A model generated the notes under the pieces. That model did not search any database and had not been told where the DNA came from. It saw nothing but the letters and a program-made list of their open reading frames with translations. Made by a program: the position numbers and the translations under genes. From NCBI GenBank assembly GCA_002633005.1, contig NMRA01000421.1:1-64000 (forward strand): DNA of 64,000 nucleotides. The letters are read 5' to 3'. Shown here in pieces: positions 35,536-47,349 of this stretch; the first letter of the stretch is position 1, and every line of letters begins with the position of its first letter. The stretch comes from Phoronis australis. Lineage: Eukaryota; Phoronida; Phoronidae.

Positions 35536-35689
35536 CAATCACGGTATGAAACCATCAAGAGTTGAGTAACCGTGTTCCAACACGGAGAGTAAGAATGGGT
35601 ATAGGACCAGTACATTGACCGGTAGCGAGGAGCTGCCTCAAGTAGCCATATCTGAGATCTTCATTGTCACCGTGTGAAAGTACGATATT

Positions 35690-36120
35690 CTCGATGAACT
35701 AAAGCTAGTTGCTAGTCAGCTCAGCTCAGCTGTGATTCACTTGAAACAGGCAGCTCGTACCGGCCGTCTGCACTTGGTCTAAGGTCTGGATTCGTTTTAT
35801 TGTGATCCATTTTCGGAAAAAAAATTACTTTATTGTGGTCATCCTTTGAAGGATTTTTTTTTGAAAAGGTGAGGTCCCGACGTCCCTCGGGTATAGTTCC
35901 TTTGGGGCTGTTGCAAAATGCGTAGTTGAAACAGGACCGGTAGTCCAGTTTCTGGTGGCTGGGGAAAATAATAGTGTGTCCCAAAAATGTACACACTTCC
36001 TGAACGCCTGGAGTTCAAATTCAGTTTCCGTGGATCACTGAGATCTGCGCAGGCCTACTGCATGGATAAAACTTATTTTCAACGTGAATACGTCAGTCAC
36101 GCGAATCTGGACAAGCAATC
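35690..36120 (+). repeat. Diverged dispersed repeat, partner of 31050-31460
   Basis: Same order of shared words as 31050-31460 with many substitutions and small indels. Non-coding. It might be the continuation of the 31588 duplication, but the lower identity argues for an older interspersed repeat. Confidence 0.5.
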
Positions 36121-37590
36121 AATTCAGTTTTGAAGAACAAAAATTCACTGGTCAATACTACTGGAAACTGAAAACACCAAGGAAGTGCAAAGACAACCTT
36201 TCCAAGAAATGAGTTTATTTTATGTATTTAAGGATTTTTAACACGTTTTTTAAATTTGCTATCTACAGTTTGTGAGTCCGAATTTCATCAATGTCTTTCA
36301 GAGTTATCTTAGATACGCAAAAATCGTCTATAAATGTACTTTACTATTTGGGAATAGGATTATAGAGTTTATCCAACTTCAGGCTGCAATTAAATTCACT
36401 GAAACATCATCAATTCTTGCAAGATTAGCTTGTAATTGTTAAAAATTATCTATGAATCTATCGATTTTCGTAGATACATGAACAAGTAAATTAAAAACCA
36501 ACGAATTTGTTCATCCAAACGGATTTATATAAGCAATTTCCAGTGGGAATATGGGAGATGCCGAAGGCATTCGTATTAATGTGTATTTTTGTTCATTTCA
36601 GAGGTAACTAATACAGTTCACGAGGTAAACTTGAACACCACTGACGAAAAAACACTGAAACCTTTGTTTATGATTCCAAGAGTTCTTTGAGTACCCCCTT
36701 TCGACATGTACACAGTCATCACAAATGGCAGCCTAATGACAGCAGTGTTTTCCACACGTGGGAATTCCTGACCAAGAACTAACTGTTAGTAACCATCTTC
36801 AAAAGAGCTACTATCACCCTTGCGATACCACGGGAAGTACTTACAATATTTTATAGCTAACCATCGGAAATAGACCTTTTGTGTAATTCGAAAAGTAGTC
36901 TTCACGTTCTTCAAAATTCCACCTTTTCGATGGCGGCACTCCTACTGTATTTTTTCCCTTTTTTGGTTGTTTGGGTTTAAATGATTGTGCGGTGCACGAT
37001 TGCTTTGTGCTTTTTTGGTGAATTTGGAATCTCACTTTCCATTGATAATACTTGGCAGTGTCGGATTTACATGTATAGAGGGACAAAGGGACATTTGCCC
37101 CGAACTGCTCCACCGAAAGAGGGTACCGTCTGAAATGGGACACCTTAAGATGAAAGGCTAAACATCATTAAGCTTGGAAAAATGTGACGGTACATTCCAC
37201 CGTCGTGTGGTCCCAAAACGATGCAGGGAGTAACCTTTAACATGAAAGCCGGTTGCACGATTTCACAAAAAAACGGGAAAATAGAGGTAATCGATTCCAA
37301 CATTGAGTCCTATCTCCGTGAGCGGCTCCTTAAGAATTTGTCAGTAAAAACACAAAAAGGGTGGCCACTTGAATGTCATCAATGGTTTCCTTCAAGGGCG
37401 GGGACCCTAAATATGAAAATATCTGCATTTTCAAATATCAGGAAAGGCGCATCAATTGATGATATCTGTCGGGTCATCAATTTTTCTCAAGTAACATATA
37501 GTTTCGAGAAAAATGTAAAGTGAAAGTTGTCTCCGTTATCCTCTACTGGGGAGGGGCGTGTGGAAAAATATAGCTCTGCATAAGCTTCGC
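36121..37590. other. No gene recognised
   Basis: Holds two 100-codon open frames, 36841-37143 on the minus strand and 37221-37523 on the plus strand. Neither shows a motif, signal or splice context I recognise, and frames of this length are expected by chance in AT-rich sequence. Confidence 0.35.
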
Positions 37591-37599
37591 TTTACAAAT

Positions 37600-38605
37600 T
37601 TTCTCGATTTTTCGAAATGTATGTATGATTGATTTCGTGCACGGTTTCAATTGCGTTTAGACGACCTGTGCTGCAAAAGCGGAGCCCCTAACCACAATGT
37701 CCTGGCCAGGGTCCTCAGAAGGTAAACTATGCACTGATGCAGAGTTGTTAAATGTTCTCTTGAATTTTCTCTATTTTCCGTATTTCGTAGTCTTTCTTTA
37801 CTGGACTGTTAACGGCCCCACGCCTATGTCGGTTGCCACGGTTTAAGCGCCGCCTGAAAAATTTTGGAGGGGCCTGTGCCCCCCCCCTCCCCCCGCTTCC
37901 TACAGCCCTGCAATAGGGCCGTCCCGGATTACACAGTGGTACTCTATCTCTCTGTATTTACCTACAATGCGTAAACATACGTCAGGCACATTTGCTACTG
38001 TACCTCGTTTTCATGCCATTGCAGTTTTTACGTGTTACTATTTGTTGTCTGATTCTTTACAAGTTTTTCACGGTTGCTGTATTCCATTCGTCCTTCCAAT
38101 GCCAACTAAGTATTTCTGCTGTGCTGTGGGCTGAAGCTCCGACGTGAGAAAGTTTGATAAACGCCCGGGCGTTTATTCGGAAAAGTTGGGAGCATAAACG
38201 GAAAATCGTAATTTTCCTGGCCTCTGAGAAATGTAGTTTTGCATTCGCAAAATTGTCTTATCGAATTTAAAAATCCAGTAAATGAATACGATCCTCAATT
38301 GCTCCGCCATACAACTTTTTTCGATTTTTCGAAATGTACATATGAATGGTTAAGGACACGTTTTCAACTGCCTTTAGACGACCTGTGCTGCAAGAACAGA
38401 GACCTTAACAACAATATCCTGCCTAGGGCCCTAAAAAGGTAAACCTTGCACTGATACTCACTTTTCAAGTGTCTTCTTGAATTCCATACCGTCCCCGGCC
38501 CCATGTCTATGTTGGTTGCCACGGTTTAACCCTGACGCCTGCAATTTTTGGGGATTGTACATGCGCCCGACCGCTTCCTACAGCCATGCTAGCGAGGTTT
38601 CTTTT
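37600..38605 (+). repeat. Partial tandem duplication around a THAP-type repeat
   Basis: 37600-37910 recurs at about 38320-38605: TTCGATTTTTCGAAATGTA, TTTAGACGACCTGTGCTGCA, TCAGAAGGTAAAC / AAAAAGGTAAAC, CTATGTnGGTTGCCACGGTTTAA, CCGCTTCCTACAGCC. The 37912-38165 segment between is the repeat also found at 25975 and 43428. Confidence 0.7.
38099..38240 (+). pseudogene. THAP N-terminal relic (copy A)
   Basis: An ATG at 38099 opens MPTKYFCCAVG, then TGA in place of the expected Cys codon, then SSDVRKFDKRPGVYSEKLGA and further stops. The CCAVG-C-SSD-RK arrangement is the start of a THAP zinc finger. The same relic with the same TGA lies at 43612 in copy B. It might have been a first exon of a mobile-element transposase. 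The open frame that follows (38239-38442, 67 codons, ending close to an AAG|GTAAAC donor-like site) has no recognised domain. Confidence 0.45.
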
Positions 38606-41600
38606 GATCTCACGCACACCCGACTTTCCCCGGTTATTCCCAGTGCTAGTGAGAGGGTAGCATGCTGAACGTGTTGGCTTTGTCGACTCGGTTACAAACC
38701 ACGCAGCTGTCTGGATGTATTGAATTATGGTTTCTGGTTGTTTTTACTTTTCCATGTTTAAAGTTTTGTGCATATCTGTCTTGATTACGGAAAACCTTCA
38801 AATTTTGTTTTTGAAGCACAAAAATCGGCGTACGGATAGTGAAATTACAGTACAGAGACCAGTTTTATAGTGACCAGCGTCTTTGCCTGGCTCGGTAGAG
38901 ACGGTGTAGCTGCTACAGCAGCTTCATACGCCAGAAGCTTTTCGGCGAAATCTGCCTCACATTGATTAAAAACACAAAATCACGTTGTTATATGTACCTT
39001 TTGGCTATAAAGAGACACCTTAGGAGACCTTCGATGTCTTTAATTTCTTCCAACTCGATCAAATACTCCCGTTATCAAACCTTTTCTTCGAACAGTACCT
39101 CGTTCAGTTCCCAAAATCGGTATCTGGCCATTTTTGCACTGCGCACGCCAGGGAATATGACGTCATACCACTTGCAGCGCGCACTGTTAAAATTGGCCAG
39201 TTTCCGTGAGTCAATTCTAAAACTTGAGGGAGTGGCTATAATTGTTTGCAAGAGAGGGGGACTTGAGGACATTACATAACGCTAAATCGTCGTGAGACCG
39301 TCCGGAGTTGGTATATGGTGCAACTCTGGACAGTCTGGGGTCAACAGAAAACCCACAATTCAATTGTGAGTCTACACCAATGTGATAAACGAGAATGGTT
39401 CTACTTGCTGCGTCAGCTACAAGTATGCTTATCTCTTTTATGACACACAATGTGTGACTGGGCAAAGCGTTTTCAAAATAATGTGGATAAATCAGTGGAG
39501 TGTGAGACACCTGGGGTCCCTGTCAAGTCCACACGACAATTCTACATATACCTTATGAGCGGAAAATTGATGACATCCCGCGAGGCGACGTCAAAATTCA
39601 AGGGACACTCGAATGGACAATCCATCCCCGCTCCTATTGGTGAGTCACATTGCAGAGCTGATTTTAACATTGTGGCGTACACGCAATTACCTATGCAATC
39701 CCTCCGGTGGACTCGAGTATGCCCTGTCCATACCAAAGCAGTTGTAACTTTTAAAACTGATTGAAAAACCTGACCAATTTTCTTCTCGTCGCTTCGTTAC
39801 TGGTCGTGACTTAAAAATGTATTGAATACCATACTACATTCCCACCTAATACGTTTCGTGGGTCTGAGTCCATTTGACAAACCACCTTTTGCGGAAATGC
39901 TAAAAAGGTAAAACATTAGCCAGGATCACATAAGTTAGAACTGTTAGTTAACACCTGCCATATATTGGTGACATCACGTAACCTACATGCGTATAAAGTC
40001 TGGACAGATCTATGTCACGATCGGGGTTCGAACTTGGAATTTCTGCTCGCCTTGCGGACGTGGCGTGTATGAAAACTAAGTGTTTTCACTTACAGGACAT
40101 CAGCATGCTGATTGATAAGAAAATGATTATATTAACCAGGATCATCTTTGCTCGATGTTTCACTTAATTGTGCTCATCTGATGAAAAATGACCCGGCCAA
40201 TGAGTCATTTTCACTAATTTAAAATTTAAAGTGGCATGGAACGCGATAGCTCGTCAAAAATATTTTAAACGATTCCTGACGAAGATGCCATCTCGCAACG
40301 TTTATTATAGAATTTTTAATTTCCCCTGTGAGGGACTTTCCTTGAAAAATGACGTTCACAATGTTTGAAATACTCAGAAAGGAAAAACTCTGTAGTTACC
40401 TCAGAGTTTCTAATCTCCCTCCCCTCGCTCTTATGATAAATGCGCGCATGCGCTCACGCTCATTCGGCAAACAGCTGACTGACAAGAGGCATAGGCAAGC
40501 TTAACTCCTGGTGCCAAAAGAGCTGCTTTGAGTTATGTAATCTTTGTCTGAATCATGATGTTGTGCAGAATCCAATTACACAAAGTAAACAGTTGGGATG
40601 TCAAGTTTTTCCACTAAGCAATTTACTAACAGAACGTATTGTGTTGATTCCGTGACTTTCACTCTTCAAATTAATGTACATCTCCTATGATAGTAAGGCA
40701 TTTTTTCATTTGACGTTACTAAAACGTACTTCCGTTAGACGAACGTAAAAACAACTCAGTCGCGTTTGTGAAAGCGAGAACTAAAAAATTAAGAGTGAAC
40801 AACCACAACCAAGTTGTTCATATGAGACACATGTTAAGTGGCTCCTGCTGGGGTATCGGGCTCAAAATCTGAAGTACTCACCCCAGCCAAGGCTGATCGT
40901 TCCCGACCGCACTGCGCAAAACTCGGGTCACTCGCCTCAGGAGAAAACTTGGCACTGGATATAAACGGCAGATTATCATGTCTGCTCCCACTCCGAATCT
41001 GAGGTCGACACCACAGTGATGAGACAAGCCAATGAAGCAAATATTTTCCCAAAGAGAGTTCCATATGCAGTTTAGAATATATTTGAATATTACGATACTT
41101 TTGTATCGGGCTGCTGCTTGAAGTCGCCATTGCGTTGTTTGCATCAAATGTCATAAGTCAGATTTTCCATGAGTATTGTCATGCCATAACAAATAAGGAG
41201 ACGTGATTTGCCTTGTGGGAGAAAAATCAACGAAGAGACAAGCAATTGACAGGTCGTTTTTTTTTAATTTGAAACTAATAAACATCAACGGAAAGTCCAC
41301 GTGTTTACGATTAAACCGTAAAATTATCTGGAGAACACGTTGAATTGTGTTTCAGTGTCAGAGAGCCACTCTGAATAACGCAATTTTGTTTATCGCGTTC
41401 TAGGCCTCTTTAAAGCTACACCACCACTGGAAATATGTCGTTAAACAGTATCAGTGAATTCGTCCATGGCTTGCAGTCTAGCTATATGAATTCCGCAGTT
41501 AAAAGGGCCCCCGAAGTCAAACTTATAATCTAACTTTTACACTGCACGTCTGGTATCGAGTGACAGTTGATCTACAATATAAACAAACCAACCGATAACT

Positions 41601-41703
41601 CGTTGATTTTAAGCGTAATGGTTGGCTGTTTTGATACAGCGACCGGTATTATTCAAGCATTATTATTCAAGCATTAGATGGCTTAGTTTGTTTCAGTCGA
41701 ATC

Positions 41704-43164
41704 ATGGCCACTCTGACATTGACGTTTTTATTCGTACTTTTACTGACTGTCTGGATAACAGGGATTGTAACGTTGTGGTTGCTCAATCTCATTGGCTCTG
41801 CTAAATTTTCAGTATCTACCCATTCAGCAACGCGCACATTAGAAATTGCTGAGAACCAGAGGCGGCTACTGCAACTTGACGATCAACGACAGAAGTTGCA
41901 ACGGAGGCTTGCGAGCCTGTTGAAACGCTACGGAATCTTGACACATAAACTGAAACAACGCTACCCACCTGAAACGTATTTACAGCAGAAGTTAAGTACA
42001 TGCATTCAATCAGAGAATTATCTGAAAAAGCAAGTATTGGGCGCCGAGGTATTGACGGGCAAGCGATACAGAAGCGAACATGACACCTCGGTTTTCACAG
42101 CGTTTTCATTGGATCCACCCATGGTTCACACGAGCCAGACCGTTTTCAGCAACAGCGTGTCTCACGCGCCTCGCGGAGATCACTCAGAAGATCTTCAAGA
42201 AGTAGTTAAGTATTCACTGAACCTCCTGCTGAAAGAAAAGCGAAATGTGACACTGCAGTTTCTTCAAGGACTGTATCGTCTACTACCAAAGCACGGTGCA
42301 CATTACCTATTGGCGTTCAACACAAGTAGTCAAGGTCGAAGTGCCGTCACCATGGCTACAATGTTTCGGCCGTTTGCACCCACGGTTTTGTCAAAAGTAG
42401 AGAAAGTCAGTTTTGGCAAGTCTCAGGCACACGTACACGTGGTCCTCCCTTTGTCTGGTCGCTTAAAGGAGTTTGAAAATTTCATCAGCCATTTCCGTGA
42501 ACTTCAAACTGCAGAGAATTTAGTGCTGACAATTGTGTATTTCGGTTCAGTTGAGCTGAATGCTGTGAAGATGAAGTTACGCAGTCTCGGCCTACAACCT
42601 CCAATAGCGAATGTAATTCATCTGAATCGAAACTTCTCACGAGCTAAGGGACTGCAGGTCGGTGCGTTCAGCTGGAAGGGTGGTGATGTTATCACTTTTT
42701 TCACCGACGTTGATGTGATATTCCGCAAAAACTTTATACGAAGATGCCGTATCTACACTCATCCAAATAAGAATGTTTATTTTCCAATAGTTTTTAGCCA
42801 TTACAACCCTAAGTATATACAAAATTTGCCAAAGTCTCTTGACTCGATGGAGAACCGTGGGTACTGGCGCGGCTACGGGTTTGGTATGAGCTGTCAGTAT
42901 CTATCTGATTTTAAAAAGATGACAGGGTTTGAGAATGGTGTGAAAGGATGGGGGGGAGAGGACATAGTGTTGTACCGTCGATACTTGGCAAGTGACCTGA
43001 TGGTGATACGTGCTTTCGATGTAGACATTGAGCATATATGGCATCCCAAATACTGCGACGCATTGTCACGTGACTCCAAAAAAAGGGTCTGGTGCCAGAG
43101 AGTAAGGGCAACAAATGAAGGTTCGAGAAGGGTGTTGGCTATGATTATGAACGGCAACGTTTAG
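41704..43164 (+). CDS. Chondroitin N-acetylgalactosaminyltransferase-like enzyme, copy 1
   Basis: A single open frame of 486 residues. Residues about 4-31 form a signal anchor, giving a type II Golgi protein. Residues about 45-90 are rich in Gln, Arg and Leu and look like a coiled-coil stem. The C-terminal part is the CSGALNACT/CHPF glycosyltransferase domain: NLVLTIVYFGS, NRNFSRAKGLQVGA, the metal-binding D-V-D at 335-337 within FFTDVDVIF, YWRGYGFGMSCQY, and GWGGEDIVLYRRYL with the acidic pair at 419-420, then IWHPKYC. Such enzymes add GalNAc to the linker or growing chondroitin chain. A splice-acceptor-like TTTGTTTCAG ends just 7 bases before the ATG, so a 5'-UTR exon is likely. An earlier ATG (near 41618) gives only a short upstream ORF. 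AATAAA (43171-43176) lies seven bases after the stop. Confidence 0.88.
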   Translation: MATLTLTFLFVLLLTVWITGIVTLWLLNLIGSAKFSVSTHSATRTLEIAENQRRLLQLDDQRQKLQRRLASLLKRYGILTHKLKQRYPPETYLQQKLSTCIQSENYLKKQVLGAEVLTGKRYRSEHDTSVFTAFSLDPPMVHTSQTVFSNSVSHAPRGDHSEDLQEVVKYSLNLLLKEKRNVTLQFLQGLYRLLPKHGAHYLLAFNTSSQGRSAVTMATMFRPFAPTVLSKVEKVSFGKSQAHVHVVLPLSGRLKEFENFISHFRELQTAENLVLTIVYFGSVELNAVKMKLRSLGLQPPIANVIHLNRNFSRAKGLQVGAFSWKGGDVITFFTDVDVIFRKNFIRRCRIYTHPNKNVYFPIVFSHYNPKYIQNLPKSLDSMENRGYWRGYGFGMSCQYLSDFKKMTGFENGVKGWGGEDIVLYRRYLASDLMVIRAFDVDIEHIWHPKYCDALSRDSKKRVWCQRVRATNEGSRRVLAMIMNGNV

Positions 43165-43170
43165 TTGTTC

Positions 43171-43176
43171 AATAAA
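43171..43176 (+). terminator. Polyadenylation signal of CSGALNACT-like copy 1
   Basis: A canonical AATAAA starts seven bases after the TAG. If used, the 3' UTR would be unusually short, about 20-40 bases. The same arrangement is kept in copy 2. Confidence 0.6.
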
Positions 43177-43382
43177 TGTTAGCCGTTACCAATTCGTAGT
43201 AGACATTCATGTCCGCTGATCGATAAAGTTCCATCAGACGCCAATTGTTGTGTTTTGTTTATCGTTATACCTGCTTTAATCATGCTGAGACCGTTCCTTA
43301 ATTTCTTGCGTTGCCAGTATTTTTAGAACACTGTCTCCATTTGATTCTTCAGTAGAATGTAACTCCCGCGCACTTGTAGTAG

Positions 43383-43383
43383 N
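43383..43383. other. Single-N join between the two duplicated blocks
   Basis: Left of the N the sequence corresponds to 50554, the end of the block; right of it the sequence corresponds to 37873, its start. The duplication is therefore exactly head-to-tail at an undetermined base. Confidence 0.85.
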
Positions 43384-43611
43384 CCCGTGCCCCCCCCCCT
43401 CTCCCCCCGCTTCCTACAGCCCTGCAATAGGGCCGTCCCGGATTACACAGTGGTACTCTATCTCTCTGTATTTACCTACAATGCGTAAACATCCGTCAGA
43501 CACATTTGCTACTGTACCTCGTTTTCATGCCATTGTAGTTTCACGTGTTACTATTTGTTGTCTGATTCTTTACAAGTTTTTCACGATTGCTGTATTCCAT
43601 TCGTCCTTCCA

Positions 43612-43760
43612 ATGCCAACGAAGTATTTCTGCTGTGCTGTGGGCTGAAGCTCCGACGTGAGAAAGTTTGATAAACGCCCGGGTGTTTATTCGGAAAAGTT
43701 GGGAGTGTAAACGGAAAATCGTAATTTTCCTGGCCTCTGAAAAATGTAGTTTTGCATTCG
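43612..43760 (+). pseudogene. THAP N-terminal relic (copy B)
   Basis: MPTKYFCCAVG followed by the same TGA as in 38099-38240, then SSDVRKFDKRPGVYSEKLG. The shared stop shows that the relic was already dead before the two copies separated. Confidence 0.45.
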
Positions 43761-45460
43761 CAAAATTGTCTTATCGAATTTAAAAATCCAGTAAATGAAT
43801 ACGCTCCTCAATTGCTCCGCCATACAACTTTTTTCGAGTTTTCGAAATGTGCATATGAATGGTTTAGGACACGTTTTCAACTGCGTTTAGACGACCTGTG
43901 CTGCAAGAAGAGAGACTTTAACAACAATATCCTGCCCAGGGCCCTAAAAGGGTAAACCTTGCACTGATACTCACTTATCAAGTGTCTTCTTGAATTTCAG
44001 ACCGTCCCCGGCCCCATGTCTATGTTGGTTGCCATGGTTTAACCCTGACGCCTGCAAATTTAGGGGATTGTACATGCCCCCGACCGCTTCCAACAGCCAT
44101 GCTAGCGAGGTTTCTTTTGATCTCACGCACACCCGACTTTCCCCGGTTATTCCCAGTGCTAGTGAGAGGGTAGCATGCTGAACGTTTCGGCTTTGTCGAC
44201 TCGGTTACAAACCACGCAGCTGCCTGGATGTATTGAATTATGGTTTCTGGTTGTTTTTACTTTTCCATGTTTAACGTTTTGTGCATATCTGTCTTGATTA
44301 CGGAAAACCTTCAAATTTTGTTTTTGAAGCACAAAAATCGGCGTACGATAGTGAAGTTACAGTACAGAGACCAGTTTTATAGTGACCACCGTCTTTGCCT
44401 GGCTCGGTAGAGACGGTGTAGCTGCTACAGCAGCTTCATACGCGCCGGAAGCTTTTCGGCGAAATTTGCCTCACATTGATTAAAAAAACAAAATCACGTT
44501 GTTAGATGTACCCTTTGGCTATAAAGAGACACCTTAGGAGACCGTCGATGTCTTTAATTCCTTCCAACTCGATACTCCCGTTATCAAACCTTTTCTTCGA
44601 ACAGCACCTCGTTCAGTTCCCAAAATCGGTATCTGGCCATTTTTACACTGCGCACGCCAGGGAATATGACGTCATACCACTTGCAGCGCGCACTGTTAAA
44701 ATTGGCCAGTTTGGCGTGAGTCAATTCTAAAACTTGAGGGAGTGGCTATAATTGTTTGCAAGAGAGGGGGACTTGAGGACAGTACATAACGCTAAATCGT
44801 CGTGAGAGACCGTCCGGAGTTGTGATAAACGAGAATGGTTCTACTTGCTGCGTCAGCTGCAGGTATGCTTATCTCTTTTATGACACACAATGTGTGACTG
44901 GGCGAAGTGTTTTCAAAATAATGTGGGTAAATCAGTGGAGTGTGAGACCCCTGAGGTCCCTGTCAAGTCCACACGACAATTCTACCTTATGAGCGGAAAA
45001 TTGGTGACATCCCACGAGGCGACGCCAAAACTAAACAAGGGACATTCGAATGGACAATCCACCCCCGCTCTTATTGGTGAGTCATTTGCAGAGCTGATTT
45101 TAACATTGGTGGCCGGTACACGCAATTACCTATGCATTCCCTCCGGTGGACTCGAGTATGCCCTGTCCATACCAAAGCAGTTGTAACTTTTAAAACTGAT
45201 TGAAAAACCTGACCAATTTTCTTCTCGTCGCTTCGTTACTGGTCTTGACTTAAAAATGTATTGAATACCATACTACATTCCCACCTAATACGTTGGGTCT
45301 GAGTCCATTTGACAAACCACCTCTTGCGGAAATGCTAAAAAGGTAAAACATTAGCCAGTATCACATAAGTAAGAACTGTTAGTCTTAACACCTGTCATAT
45401 GTTGGGGACATCACGTAACCTACATGCGTATAAAGTCTGGACAGATCTATGTCATGATCG

Positions 45461-46064
45461 CAGAATGGTGAATGTTGGCCAATTCCCTTTTTGTCCACTG
45501 ACGTCACAAGCATACTGTCGCCCCCAGTGGAGGCCCTGAGAACTCGTAAATAAACCGAGTTCATGAACCCGGTAGTATCCAGCCTAGCAACGGCCGAGCC
45601 AAGCTGGCGAACAGACTTGTATTTATTGTGGGACGTTGAGTATCGCTTTTTTCTAAAAACATAATGCATGGTATATAATAATGAATGGTGTATAGTACCA
45701 ATTAATTATGATTGAAAGATTCCTTTTTAGTCGAGCGTAAACGAGGCTATTTCGCGTGGGGATAAAACTTTGGATTTGCCGGCGTGTGTAACACAGAACA
45801 GTTGGATCGTGTTGCAGGATCCCTAGAGTGAATATTCCAATTTTCTTAATTGATTGGAACAATATTGATTTTCTGAGAGGTATGACATGCAACATTATTT
45901 AAAAAACACACTAAAACATAGCGACTCTGGAAAAATCATAAAAAATACTTTAACCACAGTCGCCAACATGCTTGTTTACGAGTTCTCAGGGCCTCCACTG
46001 GGGGCGCCAGTATGCTTGTGACGTCAGTAGACAAAAGGGAATTGGCCAACATTCACCATTGTGC
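45461..46064. mobile_element. 604-bp TIR element with 10-bp target duplication, absent from copy A
   Basis: The ends are long inverted repeats of about 85 bp: AATGGTGAATGTTGGCCAAT near the left end and its complement near the right, with GTGACGTCA-like and CAGTGGAGGCCCTGAGAACT-type blocks in both. The 10 bases GTCATGATCG flank it on both sides (45451-45460, 46065-46074). Copy A has a single GTCACGATCG at 40014-40023 with the same surroundings, an empty site. Long TIRs and a 9-11 bp duplication are typical of Mutator-like elements. There is no transposase frame, so it is non-autonomous. A related larger element lies at 51634. Confidence 0.85.
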
Positions 46065-46219
46065 GTCATGATCGGGGTTCGAACTTGGAATTTCTGCTCG
46101 CCGTGCGGACGTGGCGTGTATGAAAACTAAGTGTTTTCACTTACACGACATCAGCATGCTGATTGATAAGAAAATGATTATATTAACCAGGATCATCTTT
46201 GCTCGATGTTTCACTTAAT

Positions 46220-47349
46220 AGTCCTTTTGCGAGTTTATAACAACAACGCGAGATTATGTGAAACTTAACTGTGACGTCACGGGAAGTGGGGCAAAAGCTT
46301 CAGTGTCGTTTGGCTAATTTGCCCAATACGTTAGCAGAGTGTATTCTGTTATTTTCTTCCACTTTTTGGCAGTTTAGTTCGAAAAATGCCAAACAAGCAT
46401 TGCTGTCATGGCAAATTAAATTCAGATTCGCACTACAATACGTTCTATCGCGTTTTGTGCTAATTTCGTTTCGTGTATTTTAAACGGGCGATAGGCGAAA
46501 TCCGCTCACTGATTAAGTTTTCACCACGTCAAAAATACATTCTACATCTAAAATTATCACCTAAAAAGGCGCTTACTTTATTCAGTGGTCCTTTCTTCTT
46601 CTAAACATATCTTCGATGAAGCATCATAGCTAACGGAATTCAGGTGACTTTGGCGAAGAAGTCCAAATCCACATTGTGGTTACTGATAACTTAAACCGCG
46701 CGCGCGCGATAACCAGAAAGTAGTTCAACTGGAGACTGAGTGATGCGCGAGAACTGGCGCGTGACACTTGCAAAATAACATGAGAACATATCAAGTGAAT
46801 TTGTAAGATTTGTGTTCCTTGGACTTATTGTTCGTGATTTCGTGTAACTTCCTCAAAATGAAGCCCTGTGAGAGATACTTGAGCGAACTGCGAGGTTTTC
46901 ATGGAAGGTTCAAGTTATTTGTAGACCGCTAAATTGTATCCAGAGTCAGGGTATGTGTTAATTAATTATAACTCCATGTGCGCATATGCATGTTGCATTT
47001 GATTTTATTTGCTGTATTTTGAAGTGAGTAACTTTTTATGGGGATAAACTTTCGCTCCGGTATGCCTGCGGCATTCAGGCCTAGACCGGGTTGGGTTCCA
47101 ATTTCAGTCCGTTCACAGCTTCGCACAACATAACAAGTTCACATTTTCTTCGCCCATTCACAGTTATTCCCCGATCCATCTACCATCTTTTAAGTTGTGT
47201 TAACGTTTTAAGCGTAAAATTCACCATAAGAACTCCAGTAAAATTTAGCGTGTGTAACAAAGACTCGGGACCAAACAAGAGCAATATGGCGGATTTTGCC
47301 CCTTTTCCGGTGACGTCACATTGACTAACGAGAAACTTGCAAGTGAGCT
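46220..47349. mobile_element. 1.13-kb TIR insertion absent from copy A
   Basis: Copy A reads continuously from CACTTAAT to TGTGCTCATC (about 40160-40180), whereas copy B has 1130 bp between these. The inserted ends are imperfect inverted repeats over about 70 bp: left AGTCCTTTTGCGAGTTT ... TGTGACGTCACGGGAAG, right the complement type CTTTTCCGGTGACGTCACA ... AAACTTGCAAGTGAGCT. The target duplication is short (perhaps AT) and not resolved. It contains CpG-rich patches but no transposase. Confidence 0.75.

Larger units (their letters stand above)
37873..43382 (+). repeat. Duplicated block, copy A (holds CSGALNACT-like gene 1)
   Basis: Aligns end to end with 43384-50554 at roughly 97%. Copy A is 5.5 kb and copy B 7.2 kb; most of the difference is two TIR-bounded insertions in B (45461-46064 and 46220-47349). 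A has about 69 bp near 39312-39380 that B lacks. The two copies meet at the N at 43383. Confidence 0.92.

Noticed and set aside
36841-37523. Two 100-codon ORFs on opposite strands
   Set aside because: No motif, signal peptide, splice sites or second copy; expected by chance at this base composition.
40018-40040. GGGGTTCGAAC, resembling a tRNA T-arm / B box (also 46074-46090)
   Set aside because: No matching acceptor, D or anticodon stems could be folded around it on either strand, so at most it is a decayed tRNA-derived SINE piece.
42894-43157. Minus-strand frames opposite the CSGALNACT-like genes (also 50068-50334)
   Set aside because: Shadow frames of the real coding strand; present in both copies only because the coding strand is conserved.
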